Origin: JBIQKZ01 sp044464765
GTDB taxonomy: Bacteria > Pseudomonadota > Gammaproteobacteria > Burkholderiales > Burkholderiaceae_B
Assembly: GCA_044464765.1 (NCBI GenBank)
Contig: JBIQKZ010000003.1
Location: 186,001-250,000, forward strand
DNA length: 64,000 nucleotides
Direction of reading: 5' to 3'
Part shown: in pieces, positions 51,218 to 61,079 of the stretch
How the letters are laid out: each line of letters begins with the position of its first letter
How positions within the stretch are numbered: position 1 is the stretch's first letter
Notes under the pieces: generated by a model
What the model was told of the DNA's origin: nothing
What the model saw: the letters and a program-made list of their open reading frames with translations, nothing else
Databases searched by the model: none
Made by a program: the position numbers and the translations under genes

Positions 51218-53545
51218 CTAATCGACCAACTCGGCTTCCGAATCGATCGGCGGCTGATGCTTGAGCTTGCTGCTCTTGCCACCTTTTTCCTGTTCTTGAA
51301 ACGCCAGCTGCACATTGCCTTCGGCGTCGATGTCCACCTCGACATGTCCGCCATCGACCAGCCGGCCGAACAACAACTCGTCGGCCAGCGCACGGCGGAT
51401 TGTGTCTTGAATAAGCCGCTGCATCGGCCTGGCGCCCATGAGAGGATCGAAGCCTTCTTTGGCCAGGTGATCGCGCAGGGCTTGCGAAAACACGACTTCG
51501 ACGCGTTTCTCGTGAAGCTGGTCTTCGAGCTGCATGAGGAATTTGTCGACCACCCGCAAAATGACTTCGCGCGACAGCGGCGTAAAACCGATGATGGCAT
51601 CGAGGCGGTTTCGGAATTCCGGCGTGAACATGCGCTTGATGTCGGCCATTTCATCGCCGGACTTGGACGGCGCGGCAAAGCCGATGGAGGTACGGTTCAG
51701 TGCTTCGGCGCCTGCATTGGTTGTCATGACGATAATGACGTTGCGGAAATCGGCCTTGCGCCCGTTGTTGTCGGTGAGCGTACCGTGATCCATGACCTGC
51801 AGCAAGATGTTGTAGACATCGGGATGGGCTTTCTCGATTTCGTCGAGCAGCAGCACACAATGCGGTTGCTTGCTGACGGCTTCGGTAAGCAGCCCGCCCT
51901 GATCGAAACCCACGTAGCCGGGGGGCGCACCGATAAGCCGGGATACCGCATGGCGTTCCATGTATTCGGACATGTCGAAACGAAGGAGTTCAACGCCCAG
52001 CGTGAATGCCAGTTGGCGAGCAACTTCGGTCTTGCCGACCCCGGTGGGGCCGGAAAACAGAAAGGAGCCAATCGGTTTGTCGGGCCGGCCAAGGCCGGAG
52101 CGCGCCATCTTGATCGACGCCGCCAACGCTTCAATGGCTTTATCCTGGCCAAATACCACGGTTTTAAGGTCGCGTTCCAGCGTGGCAAGCTTGTTGCGGT
52201 CGTCGTGCGAAACACTTTGGGGCGGAATGCGCGCGATCTTGGCCACGGTGGCCTCGATCTCGCCTTTGCCAATAAGTTTCTTCTGCCGTGAACGCGGCAT
52301 CAGGCGTTGGGCCGCACCGGCCTCGTCGATGACGTCGATGGCCTTGTCGGGCAGGAAACGGTCGTTGATGTGACGCGCCGACAATTCGGCTGCCGCCGTA
52401 ATGGCCGCCGACGAATAGCGCACACCGTGGTGGGCTTCGAAATGGCCTTTCAGGCCCCGGAGAATCTGGATGGTTTGCTGGACCGTGGGTTCGACCACAT
52501 CGATTTTCTGGAATCGGCGCGACAAGGCGTGGTCTTTCTCGAAAATACCCCGATACTCGTTATACGTGGTGGCGCCAAGGCATTTAAGCTGGCCCGACGA
52601 CAGCGCTGGCTTAAGCAGGTTGGAGGCATCAAGCGTGCCGCCCGAGGCCGACCCCGCACCGATCAAGGTGTGGATTTCGTCGATGAACAGAATGGCGTTT
52701 TTATTGTCCTTGAGCGACTTGAGCACAGCCTTCAGACGTTGTTCAAAGTCGCCGCGATACTTCGTGCCGGCCAGCAAGGCGCCCATATCGAGCGCATAGA
52801 CTTCGGCGTCGGCGAGGATATCAGGGACATCGCCCTTGGTGATGCGCCATGCAAGGCCTTCGGCGATGGCGGTTTTGCCCACACCGGCCTCGCCCACCAG
52901 CAGTGGGTTGTTCTTGCGGCGGCGGCACAGCACCTGGATGACGCGCTCGACCTCGAGCTCGCGGCCGATCAATGGATCGATGCGGCCATTGCGTGCTTCT
53001 GCGTTGAGGTCGAGGGCGTAGAGTTCCAAGGGCGATTTCTGCTGATCGGATTTATGCTCGGTTTCGGCGGCCGCCTGGCGCACCGGTTCGGGCGCGGGCT
53101 CTTCAGGGGTCTTGGTAATACCATGCGACAAAAAGTTTACGACGTCCAGGCGGGTTACCCCTTGCTGCAGCAAGTAATAGACCGCATGGGAATCTTTCTC
53201 GCCGTACATGGCAACCAGCACGTTGGCGCCGGTAACCGTGTTCTTGCCGGAGTTGCCCGACGAGACATGCATGATGGCGCGTTGTATGACGCGCTGGAAT
53301 CCGAGCGTTGGCTGGGTGTCGACTTCATCTTCGCCGGGAAACACCGGTGTATTGTCGGCGATGAACTTTCGTAGATCCTGGCGCAGGTTCTCGATGTTGG
53401 CGGAGCACGCCCGCAAAACCTCGACCGCTGCGGCGTTGTCCAGCAGCGAAAGCAAAAGGTGCTCGACGGTTATAAATTCGTGGCGTGCAGTGCGGGCCTC
53501 GACAAAGGCCATATGCAGGCTGACTTCAAGTTCTTCAGAGATCAC
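51218..53545 (-). CDS. clpA: ClpA unfoldase ATPase
   Basis: A 775-residue double AAA+ chaperone with GEAGVGKT and GPTGVGKT Walker A motifs. The N-terminal domain binds ClpS. It unfolds proteins into ClpP. The GTG start has GGAGGAAGC. clpS lies about 200 bases upstream on the same strand. Confidence 0.95.
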   Translation of the reverse strand: MISEELEVSLHMAFVEARTARHEFITVEHLLLSLLDNAAAVEVLRACSANIENLRQDLRKFIADNTPVFPGEDEVDTQPTLGFQRVIQRAIMHVSSGNSGKNTVTGANVLVAMYGEKDSHAVYYLLQQGVTRLDVVNFLSHGITKTPEEPAPEPVRQAAAETEHKSDQQKSPLELYALDLNAEARNGRIDPLIGRELEVERVIQVLCRRRKNNPLLVGEAGVGKTAIAEGLAWRITKGDVPDILADAEVYALDMGALLAGTKYRGDFEQRLKAVLKSLKDNKNAILFIDEIHTLIGAGSASGGTLDASNLLKPALSSGQLKCLGATTYNEYRGIFEKDHALSRRFQKIDVVEPTVQQTIQILRGLKGHFEAHHGVRYSSAAITAAAELSARHINDRFLPDKAIDVIDEAGAAQRLMPRSRQKKLIGKGEIEATVAKIARIPPQSVSHDDRNKLATLERDLKTVVFGQDKAIEALAASIKMARSGLGRPDKPIGSFLFSGPTGVGKTEVARQLAFTLGVELLRFDMSEYMERHAVSRLIGAPPGYVGFDQGGLLTEAVSKQPHCVLLLDEIEKAHPDVYNILLQVMDHGTLTDNNGRKADFRNVIIVMTTNAGAEALNRTSIGFAAPSKSGDEMADIKRMFTPEFRNRLDAIIGFTPLSREVILRVVDKFLMQLEDQLHEKRVEVVFSQALRDHLAKEGFDPLMGARPMQRLIQDTIRRALADELLFGRLVDGGHVEVDIDAEGNVQLAFQEQEKGGKSSKLKHQPPIDSEAELVD

Positions 53546-53750
53546 GCTTCCTCCATGACATTACGAAGCGGACGAGCATTCGATAATTCTATTCTATGAC
53601 TAATTTGCCCCATGGGAACAACGATTACGCGCGAACACCACCGAGTGTGACCACAGAGCATCAGAACGGAACAACCGACCGCCAATAATTGCTAATACAT
53701 AAATGCTTAGTTCTAACTATACCTGCATGTGGGTCCGTTGGAAAACGGCT

Positions 53751-54074
53751 TCAGGCATCGGGGGCCGGTTCCATAATGCATTGAAGCGGGTGTTGGCGCG
53801 CCTGGGCGAGGCGCATGACCCTATCAACCCGGGTTGCGGCGATGTCGCGAGGGTAGACGCCGCAAACCCCACGCCCCTCGTGGTGAACCTTCAGCATGAT
53901 GCGCGCTGCTTCGTCTTCGTTCTTCCCGAATATGCGCTGCAATACCGCCACCACGAACTCCATAGGCGTGTAATCATCATTCAGCAGCACAACCTGGTAC
54001 ATTGGCGGCGGCGCCAACTTAGTGGCCTCGCGCTCCAGGACGGTCGTCCGGCCAATATCCGTATCAATAGCCAT
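53751..54074 (-). CDS. clpS: ClpS adaptor
   Basis: A 107-residue N-end rule adaptor with the motifs PPPMYQVVLLNDDYTPMEFV and EDEAARIMLKVHHEGRGVCG. It delivers substrates to ClpA. Confidence 0.94.
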   Translation of the reverse strand: MAIDTDIGRTTVLEREATKLAPPPMYQVVLLNDDYTPMEFVVAVLQRIFGKNEDEAARIMLKVHHEGRGVCGVYPRDIAATRVDRVMRLAQARQHPLQCIMEPAPDA

Positions 54075-54247
54075 ACATCAGCACAATATAAGTAATTTCC
54101 ATAGTTGACTATATTGGGTTTTCTTGCGCATCATCAGCCTATTCTGATTGTGTTACCAACAATTGATGACATTTCCAGAATTCCCAGACTAAAAGCAACC
54201 CTTGTAGTCAAGTTTCAACCCTACACTATAGTCGAGAGGCAGTACGT

Positions 54248-54490
54248 ATGTCTGATTCAACCGCACCCTCTACCGAGGATACCCAAAAGCTTACGGGAAC
54301 CGTTAAATGGTTCAATGACGCCAAGGGTTTTGGCTTTATCACCCCCGACAACGGCGGCGAGGACCTTTTCGCGCATTTTTCGTCCATCCAAATGAACGGT
54401 TTCAAAACGCTCAAGGAAGGCCAAAAGGTGGCGTTTGAGATCGCTCAAGGCCCAAAAGGCAAACAAGCGCTTAACATTACGGCTGCCTGA
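54248..54490 (+). CDS. Cold-shock domain protein
   Basis: An 80-residue protein with an N-terminal extension of about 13 residues and the cold-shock domain: KGFGFI (RNP1) and DLFAHF (RNP2). It binds single-stranded RNA. The leader of about 170 bases upstream may regulate it. A terminator follows at 54543. Confidence 0.92.
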   Translation: MSDSTAPSTEDTQKLTGTVKWFNDAKGFGFITPDNGGEDLFAHFSSIQMNGFKTLKEGQKVAFEIAQGPKGKQALNITAA

Positions 54491-54519
54491 CCGCACACTT
54501 TCACGCATAACAAAAATCG

Positions 54520-55068
54520 ATGTCTATACCGGTAACTTGTACGGGGCCTTCCGGCCCCGATTTTTTTTGCTTTCGCGCCGTTATCAGGCGATTTTTCCCG
54601 CTTTGGGGCTATGCCTCCAGACGGCAATGGGTACGCCTTGTACTTGCCAGCCTTATTAGTTTAGTGCCGCTCCCGCTGTACGCACAAGGGATGCTTCTGC
54701 CAACCACCGAGCTTCGCATGGGCCTGGTTTCAGCCCACGTCGAGATCGCAGCGACCGAGCCCGCACGCAGGCTGGGCCTGATGCACCGCAAGTCTTTGCT
54801 GCAGGACCACGGCATGCTGTTTGTGTTCGATCACCCCGACATCCACTGCTTCTGGATGAAAAACACACCGCTTCCTTTATCCATTGCGTTCATCGACGCC
54901 ACGGGGCGGATTGTGAACATAACCGACATGCAACCGTTCAACGAAGCGTCCCATTGCCCTCCGGCGCCCATCGTTTACGCACTGGAAATGCAACAAGGCT
55001 GGTTTGCCGCCAACAACATCTCGTCGGGAATGCAGGTCGACGGTCTTCCCGCCGGCAACTCAAAGTAA
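54520..55068 (+). CDS. DUF192 exported protein
   Basis: A 182-residue frame from ATG 54520. Residues about 35-56 form a signal peptide ending in ALYAQ-like PLPLYAQG, and the mature part is DUF192 (GLMHRKSL, HPDIHCFWMKNTPLPLSIAFID). No other start codon lies before the signal peptide in this frame, so the terminator hairpin at 54543-54568 falls within the N-terminal coding part. Start uncertain. Confidence 0.72.
   Translation: MSIPVTCTGPSGPDFFCFRAVIRRFFPLWGYASRRQWVRLVLASLISLVPLPLYAQGMLLPTTELRMGLVSAHVEIAATEPARRLGLMHRKSLLQDHGMLFVFDHPDIHCFWMKNTPLPLSIAFIDATGRIVNITDMQPFNEASHCPPAPIVYALEMQQGWFAANNISSGMQVDGLPAGNSK
54543..54568 (+). terminator. Strong terminator after cold-shock gene
   Basis: GGGGCC (54543-54548) and GGCCCC (54553-54558) with a TTCC loop, then a run of eight T. 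Confidence 0.85.
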
Positions 55069-55155
55069 ACGATAAAAGAGTGCGCCTTCCAGCCAGCCAA
55101 ACTGAACTGAGGCAGGGCCTGCCATACGCAGCCGGCACTGCCTCGGCCGGCGTAT

Positions 55156-56361
55156 TTATACCCGTTCGAGGATGACTGCTATCCCCTGCCCCACGCCAAT
55201 ACACATGGTGCATAAGGCATAACGGCCGCCCGTGCGGTGCAGTTGGTTGACCGCGGTAATCGCCAGACGGGCGCCGCTTGCACCCAGAGGGTGACCCAGG
55301 GCGATAGCACCACCGTACTGGTTGACACGCGGATCGTTGTCGGCCACACCCAACATGCGTAAAACCGCCAGGCCTTGCGAAGCGAACGCTTCGTTCAGCT
55401 CGATGACGTCCATTTGCTCGATCGACAAGCCGGCCAGCGCGAGCGCTTTCTGCGAGGCGGGAGCGGGCCCGATGCCCATGATTCGGGGCTCGACACCGGC
55501 CGTAGCCATGGCCACTACGCGCGCACGCGGGGTAAGCCCTTGTTCCTTGGCGGCAGCTTCGCTAGCCACCAGCAACGCGCAGGCGCCATCATTGACCCCC
55601 GAAGCATTGCCCGCCGTGATAGTGCCGTCCGCGCGGACGATGGGCTTCAGCTTGGCCAACGCCTCGAGGTTGGTCTGGCGCGGGTGCTCGTCGGTATCAA
55701 CCATTACAGGGTCGCCCTTGCGCTGGGGAACGGCAACCGGTGCGATCTCGTCTTTCAGGTAGCCCGCCTTCTGGGCTGCCGCCGCCTTTTCCTGGCTGGC
55801 CAGTGCGAACAGGTCTTGATCCTCGCGAGCTACCTTGAACTGGTCGGCTACGTTTTCAGCGGTCTCGGGCATGGAATCCACCCCGTACTGGGATTTCATC
55901 AGCTTGTTCACAAACCGCCACCCAATCGTGGTGTCGTAAATGGCGGCGCTGCGAGAATAGGCGCTCTCGGCTTTACCCATGACAAACGGAGCGCGGCTCA
56001 TGCTTTCAACGCCCCCGGCAATCATGAACTGCGTGTCGCCTGAACGAATGGCACGGGCGGCCGACCCCAAGGCATCCAGCCCCGAGCCGCACAGACGATT
56101 GATGGTCGCACCGGGCACGCTGTGCGGCAAACCCGCCAGCAACAAGGACATGCGAGCCACGTTCCGGTTGTCTTCGCCGGCCTGGTTCGCACACCCGAAC
56201 AACGTGTCATCGACCCGGCTCCAGTCGACATCGGGATTGCGCTGCATAAGCGCCTTGATCGGCACGGCGCCAAGATCGTCCGCGCGCACCGACGCCAGGG
56301 AGCCGCCATAACGGCCGAAGGGAGTGCGAATGGCATCGCAAATAAAAGCGTCTGTAGTCAT
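55156..56361 (-). CDS. pcaF: PcaF-like thiolase
   Basis: A 401-residue thiolase from ATG 56361. INRLCGSGLDALG near 86-98 holds the nucleophilic Cys; GHPLGASGAR and CMCIGVGQG hold the His and second Cys. Length and the segment NQAGEDNRNVARMSLLL match beta-ketoadipyl-CoA thiolases. Other acetyl-CoA acetyltransferases cannot be fully excluded. Confidence 0.8.
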   Translation of the reverse strand: MTTDAFICDAIRTPFGRYGGSLASVRADDLGAVPIKALMQRNPDVDWSRVDDTLFGCANQAGEDNRNVARMSLLLAGLPHSVPGATINRLCGSGLDALGSAARAIRSGDTQFMIAGGVESMSRAPFVMGKAESAYSRSAAIYDTTIGWRFVNKLMKSQYGVDSMPETAENVADQFKVAREDQDLFALASQEKAAAAQKAGYLKDEIAPVAVPQRKGDPVMVDTDEHPRQTNLEALAKLKPIVRADGTITAGNASGVNDGACALLVASEAAAKEQGLTPRARVVAMATAGVEPRIMGIGPAPASQKALALAGLSIEQMDVIELNEAFASQGLAVLRMLGVADNDPRVNQYGGAIALGHPLGASGARLAITAVNQLHRTGGRYALCTMCIGVGQGIAVILERV

Positions 56362-56434
56362 AATTAAAAACCTGAGCAGTCGAGAAAGACAAATAGCGCC
56401 CCACATGGACGAGGCAAGTAGCCCTTATCCAAAA

Positions 56435-56456
56435 AACCCTCGGGGTAGCGAGGGTT
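56435..56456. terminator. Bidirectional terminator
   Basis: AACCCTCG (56435-56442) pairs with CGAGGGTT (56449-56456), with T-runs in both directions. It ends sodB. Confidence 0.75.
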
Positions 56457-56484
56457 TTGGCGTTGGGCTTATCAGGAGATGCGT

Positions 56485-57063
56485 TTAGCCAAGATTCTTG
56501 GCCGCAAAATCCCAGTTGGCCAGTTTCCAGAAGCTTTCCAGATACTTGGGCCGGGCATTGCGGTAATCGATGTAGTACGCATGCTCCCAGACATCACAGG
56601 TAAGCAGCGGAACATCGCTGGTGGTGATGGGGGTGGCGGCATTGCTGGTGTTGACGATGTCGAGCGTACCGTCGGCCTTTTTCACCAGCCAGGTCCAGCC
56701 CGAGCCGAAGTTGCCTGCCGCCGATTTGTTGAACGCCTCGATGAAAGCAGCCGTGCTGCCCCACTTTGCGTTGATGGCTTCGGCCAGCTTGCCGCTGGGC
56801 TCGCCGCCGCCGTTGGGGGACAGGGAGTTCCAGTAGAAAGTGTGGTTCCAGACCTGAGCAGCGTTATTGAACACCCCGCCGGACGCCTTCTTGATGATGT
56901 CTTCGAGCGAGGCCGATTCAAATTCGGTGCCGGCGACCAGGTTGTTCAGGTTGGTGACGTAAGCCTGGTGATGTTTGCCGTAGTGATACTCGAGCGTTTC
57001 TTTGGAAATCGTGGGAGCCAGCGCATCAAGTTCGTAGGGAAGGGGGGGAAGCGTAAATGCCAT
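56485..57063 (-). CDS. sodB: Iron superoxide dismutase
   Basis: A 192-residue Fe-SOD. Metal ligands His 27, His 74, Asp 157 and His 161 sit in the usual motifs (GKHHQAYV, WNHTFYW, DVWEHAYYIDY). It removes superoxide. Confidence 0.94.
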   Translation of the reverse strand: MAFTLPPLPYELDALAPTISKETLEYHYGKHHQAYVTNLNNLVAGTEFESASLEDIIKKASGGVFNNAAQVWNHTFYWNSLSPNGGGEPSGKLAEAINAKWGSTAAFIEAFNKSAAGNFGSGWTWLVKKADGTLDIVNTSNAATPITTSDVPLLTCDVWEHAYYIDYRNARPKYLESFWKLANWDFAAKNLG

Positions 57064-57118
57064 GTCAATATCCTTCTAAAAAATGTGTTGGTAATTCTGT
57101 TTCTATTGTACAGAGAGA

Positions 57119-58465
57119 CTACAGCAAACTGCTGCTAACCAGAACCTGTACCTCAGCGCCGCCCTGATCCAGTTCGATGCTCAAGCGGTCACCCTTGGTC
57201 AAGTCTAACGCATTTCTGACCAGTTCCCCCCGCTCGTCGCGCACGATGGCATAGCCTCGACCCAGGATTCTTCGGGGGTTGAGCGCTTCCAGGGTTTGCA
57301 CGGCAAAGGCCACCCTGGCCTGCAGGGGCGGCAGGCTGCGCTGCGCCGCCTCGGCCAGCCGCTGCCGGCTTCTGGCCAGTTCCCGCGCGTATGAGGCGAC
57401 ATCGGGCCGACCCGAGCGCAATCGGGTGGTGAGATAGGTTAAACGAGCCTGATGCCGTTCCAGAGGTCGTGCAGCGGCTTGGGCCAGCCGCCACCTGAGC
57501 GCAAGAAGACGCTCGTTTTGATGATCCAGCCGTTGTTGCGGCGAAACCAGCAAGGCCACCGCCCGATCCAAACGCAAGGCCGCCCGTTCAAGAAACCTGC
57601 GCTGCTGACCGACCAACGCCTGAAACGCAGCATTGACCTGCGCCAGGCATTCTTGGCGCGGCATACAGCATAATTCGGCCGCCGCTGTCGGTGTCGGGGC
57701 CCGCAAGTCGGCGACAAAGTCCGCAATCGTGAAATCGGTTTCATGCCCCACCCCACTGATGACTGGAATCGGACACGCTGCGATGGTTCGCGCCAAAGCC
57801 TCGTCGTTGAAGCTCCATAGATCTTCCAGGCTGCCGCCGCCTCGCACCAGCAGCAAGGTATCGACCTCGTTGCGTTCGATGGCGGTTTCCAGGGCCTGCA
57901 CAAGCCTTGGTGCGGAATCGGCGCCCTGGACCGGAGCCGGATACACGACAACGCAAACATGCGGCGCACGGCGACCCAATGCGGTGAGGACGTCGTGCAA
58001 GGCGGCAGCGGCCAGTGACGTAATAACGCCCACCGTACGCGGCATGGCGGGAATGACGCTCTTGCGGGCGGGGTCGAACAGCCCCTGGCTGTCGAGTTTG
58101 AGCTTCAGGGCAAGAAAGGCTTCATGCAAATCACCCTGGCCCGCGCGTCGCATGGATTCAACCTGCAACTGGTATTCGCCGCGGGCCTCGTAGAGCGTTG
58201 CGTTGGCGCGCAGCTCGAATTTCTCGCCGGCCTTGGGTGTAAACCCAAGCGTTTGGGCACGGCCCCTGAACATGACGGCCCTGACAGAGGCCTGGTCATC
58301 CTTGATCGTGAAATACCAATGCCCCGAAGCCGCCTGGGTAAAGTTGGATACCTCGCCTTTCACGCGGACGCGCGAAAAATGCCCTTCAAGCAGGCGGCCG
58401 ACGCGACGATTCAACTGAGCAACAGAAAGCAGTTGATCGTCTTCTGAAAGGGGCGGAAAACTCAT
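57119..58465 (-). CDS. xseA: Exodeoxyribonuclease VII large subunit
   Basis: A 448-residue protein from ATG 58465. The N-terminal OB-fold has WYFTIKDDQASVRAVMFRG; the middle has VITSLAAAALHDVLTALGRRAP and SGVGHETDFTIADFVADLRAPTPT. It degrades single-stranded DNA with XseB, which is not in the window. Confidence 0.93.
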   Translation of the reverse strand: MSFPPLSEDDQLLSVAQLNRRVGRLLEGHFSRVRVKGEVSNFTQAASGHWYFTIKDDQASVRAVMFRGRAQTLGFTPKAGEKFELRANATLYEARGEYQLQVESMRRAGQGDLHEAFLALKLKLDSQGLFDPARKSVIPAMPRTVGVITSLAAAALHDVLTALGRRAPHVCVVVYPAPVQGADSAPRLVQALETAIERNEVDTLLLVRGGGSLEDLWSFNDEALARTIAACPIPVISGVGHETDFTIADFVADLRAPTPTAAAELCCMPRQECLAQVNAAFQALVGQQRRFLERAALRLDRAVALLVSPQQRLDHQNERLLALRWRLAQAAARPLERHQARLTYLTTRLRSGRPDVASYARELARSRQRLAEAAQRSLPPLQARVAFAVQTLEALNPRRILGRGYAIVRDERGELVRNALDLTKGDRLSIELDQGGAEVQVLVSSSLL

Positions 58466-58960
58466 GGAGTGAACTATACCAAATGGCGCCTCCCTTGCCA
58501 TTCTGGCGCACGCCCCCGTGCAGGCCTTTCCACAGGTGCTGGTTACTTGTCAAATCCACGACATATAGGGCCAAACCAGGGAACTCATGCCCGACAACTT
58601 TAAAAAATTTCAACAACCAATTGATTTATAAAGACTTATTTATTTCACATTAAGTGAACTTAAATTGATCAATGAACCACAACGGCAATGAGAACGCGCC
58701 TTTCCCGGAATTTGTGCACATAATTATCCACAGCATCTGTGGATACCCGTCGCAAAGCGTTTAGCCGCGCCATTTTCGATGTCGGATGGCCCTTTAATCG
58801 CCGCTTTCCAGCGGTGTTGGCCCACCGCCCATCCTTGCGTCCACCCGGCCCCAGCCCAGGCGAGCGACGACGAGGCGATGCGTAAGGGGACACCGGAACA
58901 AACAAGCCTTAAAATGCGGTTTTGCCAACGTGGCATAAAACCGTAAAGCCGGAGACACCA
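58466..58960. other. Intergenic region with DnaA-box palindrome
   Basis: About 500 bases without a defensible gene. An AT-rich block lies at about 58600-58680. Then come TTATCCACA (58724-58732) and its inverted copy TGTGGATAC (58738-58746). The rest of the stretch lacks clear features. Confidence 0.55.
58725..58745. repeat. DnaA-box inverted repeat
   Basis: TATCCACAG-CAT-CTGTGGATA, a perfect 9-bp inverted repeat made of two opposed DnaA-box-like words. Confidence 0.65.
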
Positions 58961-59563
58961 TTGCTACAAATGATCCACGACGCCGGATGGCCTGTCTGGC
59001 TGTTGGTAATTACCTCCGTTCTGGGCGTTGCCCTGATCATCGAACGCTTTCTCTCGCTGCGCGCAAGACCCATTCTGCCGCCGCAATTGCTGGACCAGGT
59101 CATCGAGCTGGTGCGCCAGGGCCGTGACACGCCGGACGCGCTGGAGCGCCTGGCCGGGAACTCCCCACTGGGCCGAGTGTTGGCGGAAGTCGTTGCCGTG
59201 CGCAATGAACACGACAACTATCGCCGCGCCGCCATAGAAGATGTTGGTAAAGACGTCGCGCACCAGCTCAACCGCTACATTCCAGCCCTGGCCACCATCG
59301 CGGTCGTGGCCCCCTTGCTGGGCCTGTTCGGCACCGTAGTGGGCATGATAGAAATCTTCGGCTCCTACTCTGCGGCGGCGGCCGATCCCGCACAACTGGC
59401 TCGGGGCATTTCGATCGCTCTGTACAACACAGGCCTGGGCATCATCATTGCCGTGCCTGCGCTGATCTTCCATTACTACTTCCGCTCGCGCGCTGACTAC
59501 TTCCTGCATCAAATGGAGCGCCAAGCCAGCACGCTTGATCGTATCGTAGGTGCGCGGACATGA
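58961..59563 (+). CDS. exbB: ExbB/TolQ-type proton channel protein
   Basis: About 200 residues from TTG 58961 (GGAG 6 bases before); an ATG lies three codons later. Three membrane spans; the conserved VAPLLGLFGTVVGMI segment forms the channel helix. It energises outer-membrane transport with ExbD. ATGA overlap with exbD. Confidence 0.85.
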   Translation: MLQMIHDAGWPVWLLVITSVLGVALIIERFLSLRARPILPPQLLDQVIELVRQGRDTPDALERLAGNSPLGRVLAEVVAVRNEHDNYRRAAIEDVGKDVAHQLNRYIPALATIAVVAPLLGLFGTVVGMIEIFGSYSAAAADPAQLARGISIALYNTGLGIIIAVPALIFHYYFRSRADYFLHQMERQASTLDRIVGART

Positions 59564-59976
59564 ATTTCCGCAGCCGTCAACGCGATGACGAACCCGCCAT
59601 CAACCTGATCCCCTTGATTGATGTACTGCTCGTCATTCTCATCTTCCTGGCGGCCACCACCTCGTTCACACGACTTAGCCAACTGGATGTCGCTCTGCCC
59701 AAGGCCAGCAGCACCGAAACCCTTGACGAAAGCGCCACGATAGAGGTGGCCATCAGTCAGGACGGCCTGTACGCCATCAACGGCAACCTGCTTTCCGACA
59801 ACGATACGCTGGCGATTGCGGCGGCGCTGCTCAACGCCCAAGCGGGCAGCCGCGCACTGCCCGTCGTGATTCACGCCGATGCGCAAGCGACCCACGATTC
59901 CGTCATTCGCGTCATGGAAGCGGCGCAACAGGCCGGTCTTAGTAAAATTCGCTTCGCCACGCAGGGAGCCCGGTGA
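59560..59976 (+). CDS. exbD: ExbD/TolR-type protein
   Basis: A 138-residue protein with one N-terminal span containing the proton-carrying Asp in INLIPLIDVLLVILIFL and a periplasmic domain. Partner of ExbB; coupled to both neighbours. Confidence 0.88.
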   Translation: MNFRSRQRDDEPAINLIPLIDVLLVILIFLAATTSFTRLSQLDVALPKASSTETLDESATIEVAISQDGLYAINGNLLSDNDTLAIAAALLNAQAGSRALPVVIHADAQATHDSVIRVMEAAQQAGLSKIRFATQGAR

Positions 59977-61064
59977 AAACGCCCTATGCCGTGACGCGCT
60001 GGGTTCATCAAGCCTGGCAACACAAGGGTTGGGTCAGCACGCTGCTTCTGCCGCTTTCCTGGATCGTGGCGCTGGCCATACGCCATAAGCAGCGTCGCCC
60101 ACGCACCAAGCCGGCCCTGGCCAACTGCCCACCCATCGTGGTCATCGGAAACCTGGTTGCGGGAGGCACTGGGAAAACGCCTGTTGTCATTGCCGTTGCC
60201 CAGGCCCTGGCGCTTCGGGGCTGGCAGCCCGGCGTCATCAGCCGAGGCTACGGCGCGCGTCTGGGCGAGCACGCCAGGTCCGGATCAGGTGCGCTGGACC
60301 CTGCCCTGTTTGGCGATGAACCCGCCCTGATTTCCCGGGCCACAGGATCGCCGATCGCCGTGCATCCGCAGCGTGTCAAGGCGCTGGAAACCCTCCTGGC
60401 CGACTATCCGCACGTGGATGTCGTGCTGTCCGACGATGGGCTGCAGCACCAAGCCCTACCCCGGACCGTGGAAATCGTTGTCCAGGATGCCCGAGGCATC
60501 GGCAACGGTCGATTGCTGCCGGCGGGGCCGTTACGCGAACCCGCCTCCCGCCTGGAAACCGTCGATTTCATCATCACGAACCTGAGCGCCGGACAGCCCG
60601 CACCGCAACGGTCTGGCACGGCGCCGACGAATCGATCTGTCCTGATGCGCCTGACGCCCGATAGCGCGACCCATCTCGTCACGGGCCGCACCATGCCCTG
60701 GCCGCAATGGCTTGAGCAACACGGGACCGTTGCTCCGGTCGATGCCGTCGCCGCCATTGGCCAGCCGGACCGCTTTTTTTCAATGCTCCGTTACAGCGGG
60801 CTAACGCTGAACACCACCGTGCGCTTGCCGGACCATGACGCCTATGCCGACTCTCCCTTCCAGAGCCTGACGTCTCCCGTGATCCTGATTACCGCCAAAG
60901 ACGCAGTAAAGTGTACCCGCTTTCAAGACACCCGCTTGTGGGTGGTCAATGCAACACCCGTTTTTTCCAACCCAGGCTGGCTTGACGAACTCGAGACGCG
61001 TCTTTGCGCCAGGATTGCCAAAAACCCGGTTGGGGACAGTACACTTGAGCCTTCAAACACATAA
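59973..61064 (+). CDS. lpxK: Tetraacyldisaccharide 4'-kinase
   Basis: A 363-residue kinase with Walker A GNLVAGGTGKTP near 53-64 and DVVLSDDGLQH. It phosphorylates the lipid A precursor. GTG start overlaps exbD. Confidence 0.93.
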   Translation: MKTPYAVTRWVHQAWQHKGWVSTLLLPLSWIVALAIRHKQRRPRTKPALANCPPIVVIGNLVAGGTGKTPVVIAVAQALALRGWQPGVISRGYGARLGEHARSGSGALDPALFGDEPALISRATGSPIAVHPQRVKALETLLADYPHVDVVLSDDGLQHQALPRTVEIVVQDARGIGNGRLLPAGPLREPASRLETVDFIITNLSAGQPAPQRSGTAPTNRSVLMRLTPDSATHLVTGRTMPWPQWLEQHGTVAPVDAVAAIGQPDRFFSMLRYSGLTLNTTVRLPDHDAYADSPFQSLTSPVILITAKDAVKCTRFQDTRLWVVNATPVFSNPGWLDELETRLCARIAKNPVGDSTLEPSNT

Positions 61065-61079
61065 TTGCTGGAGCCTCTT

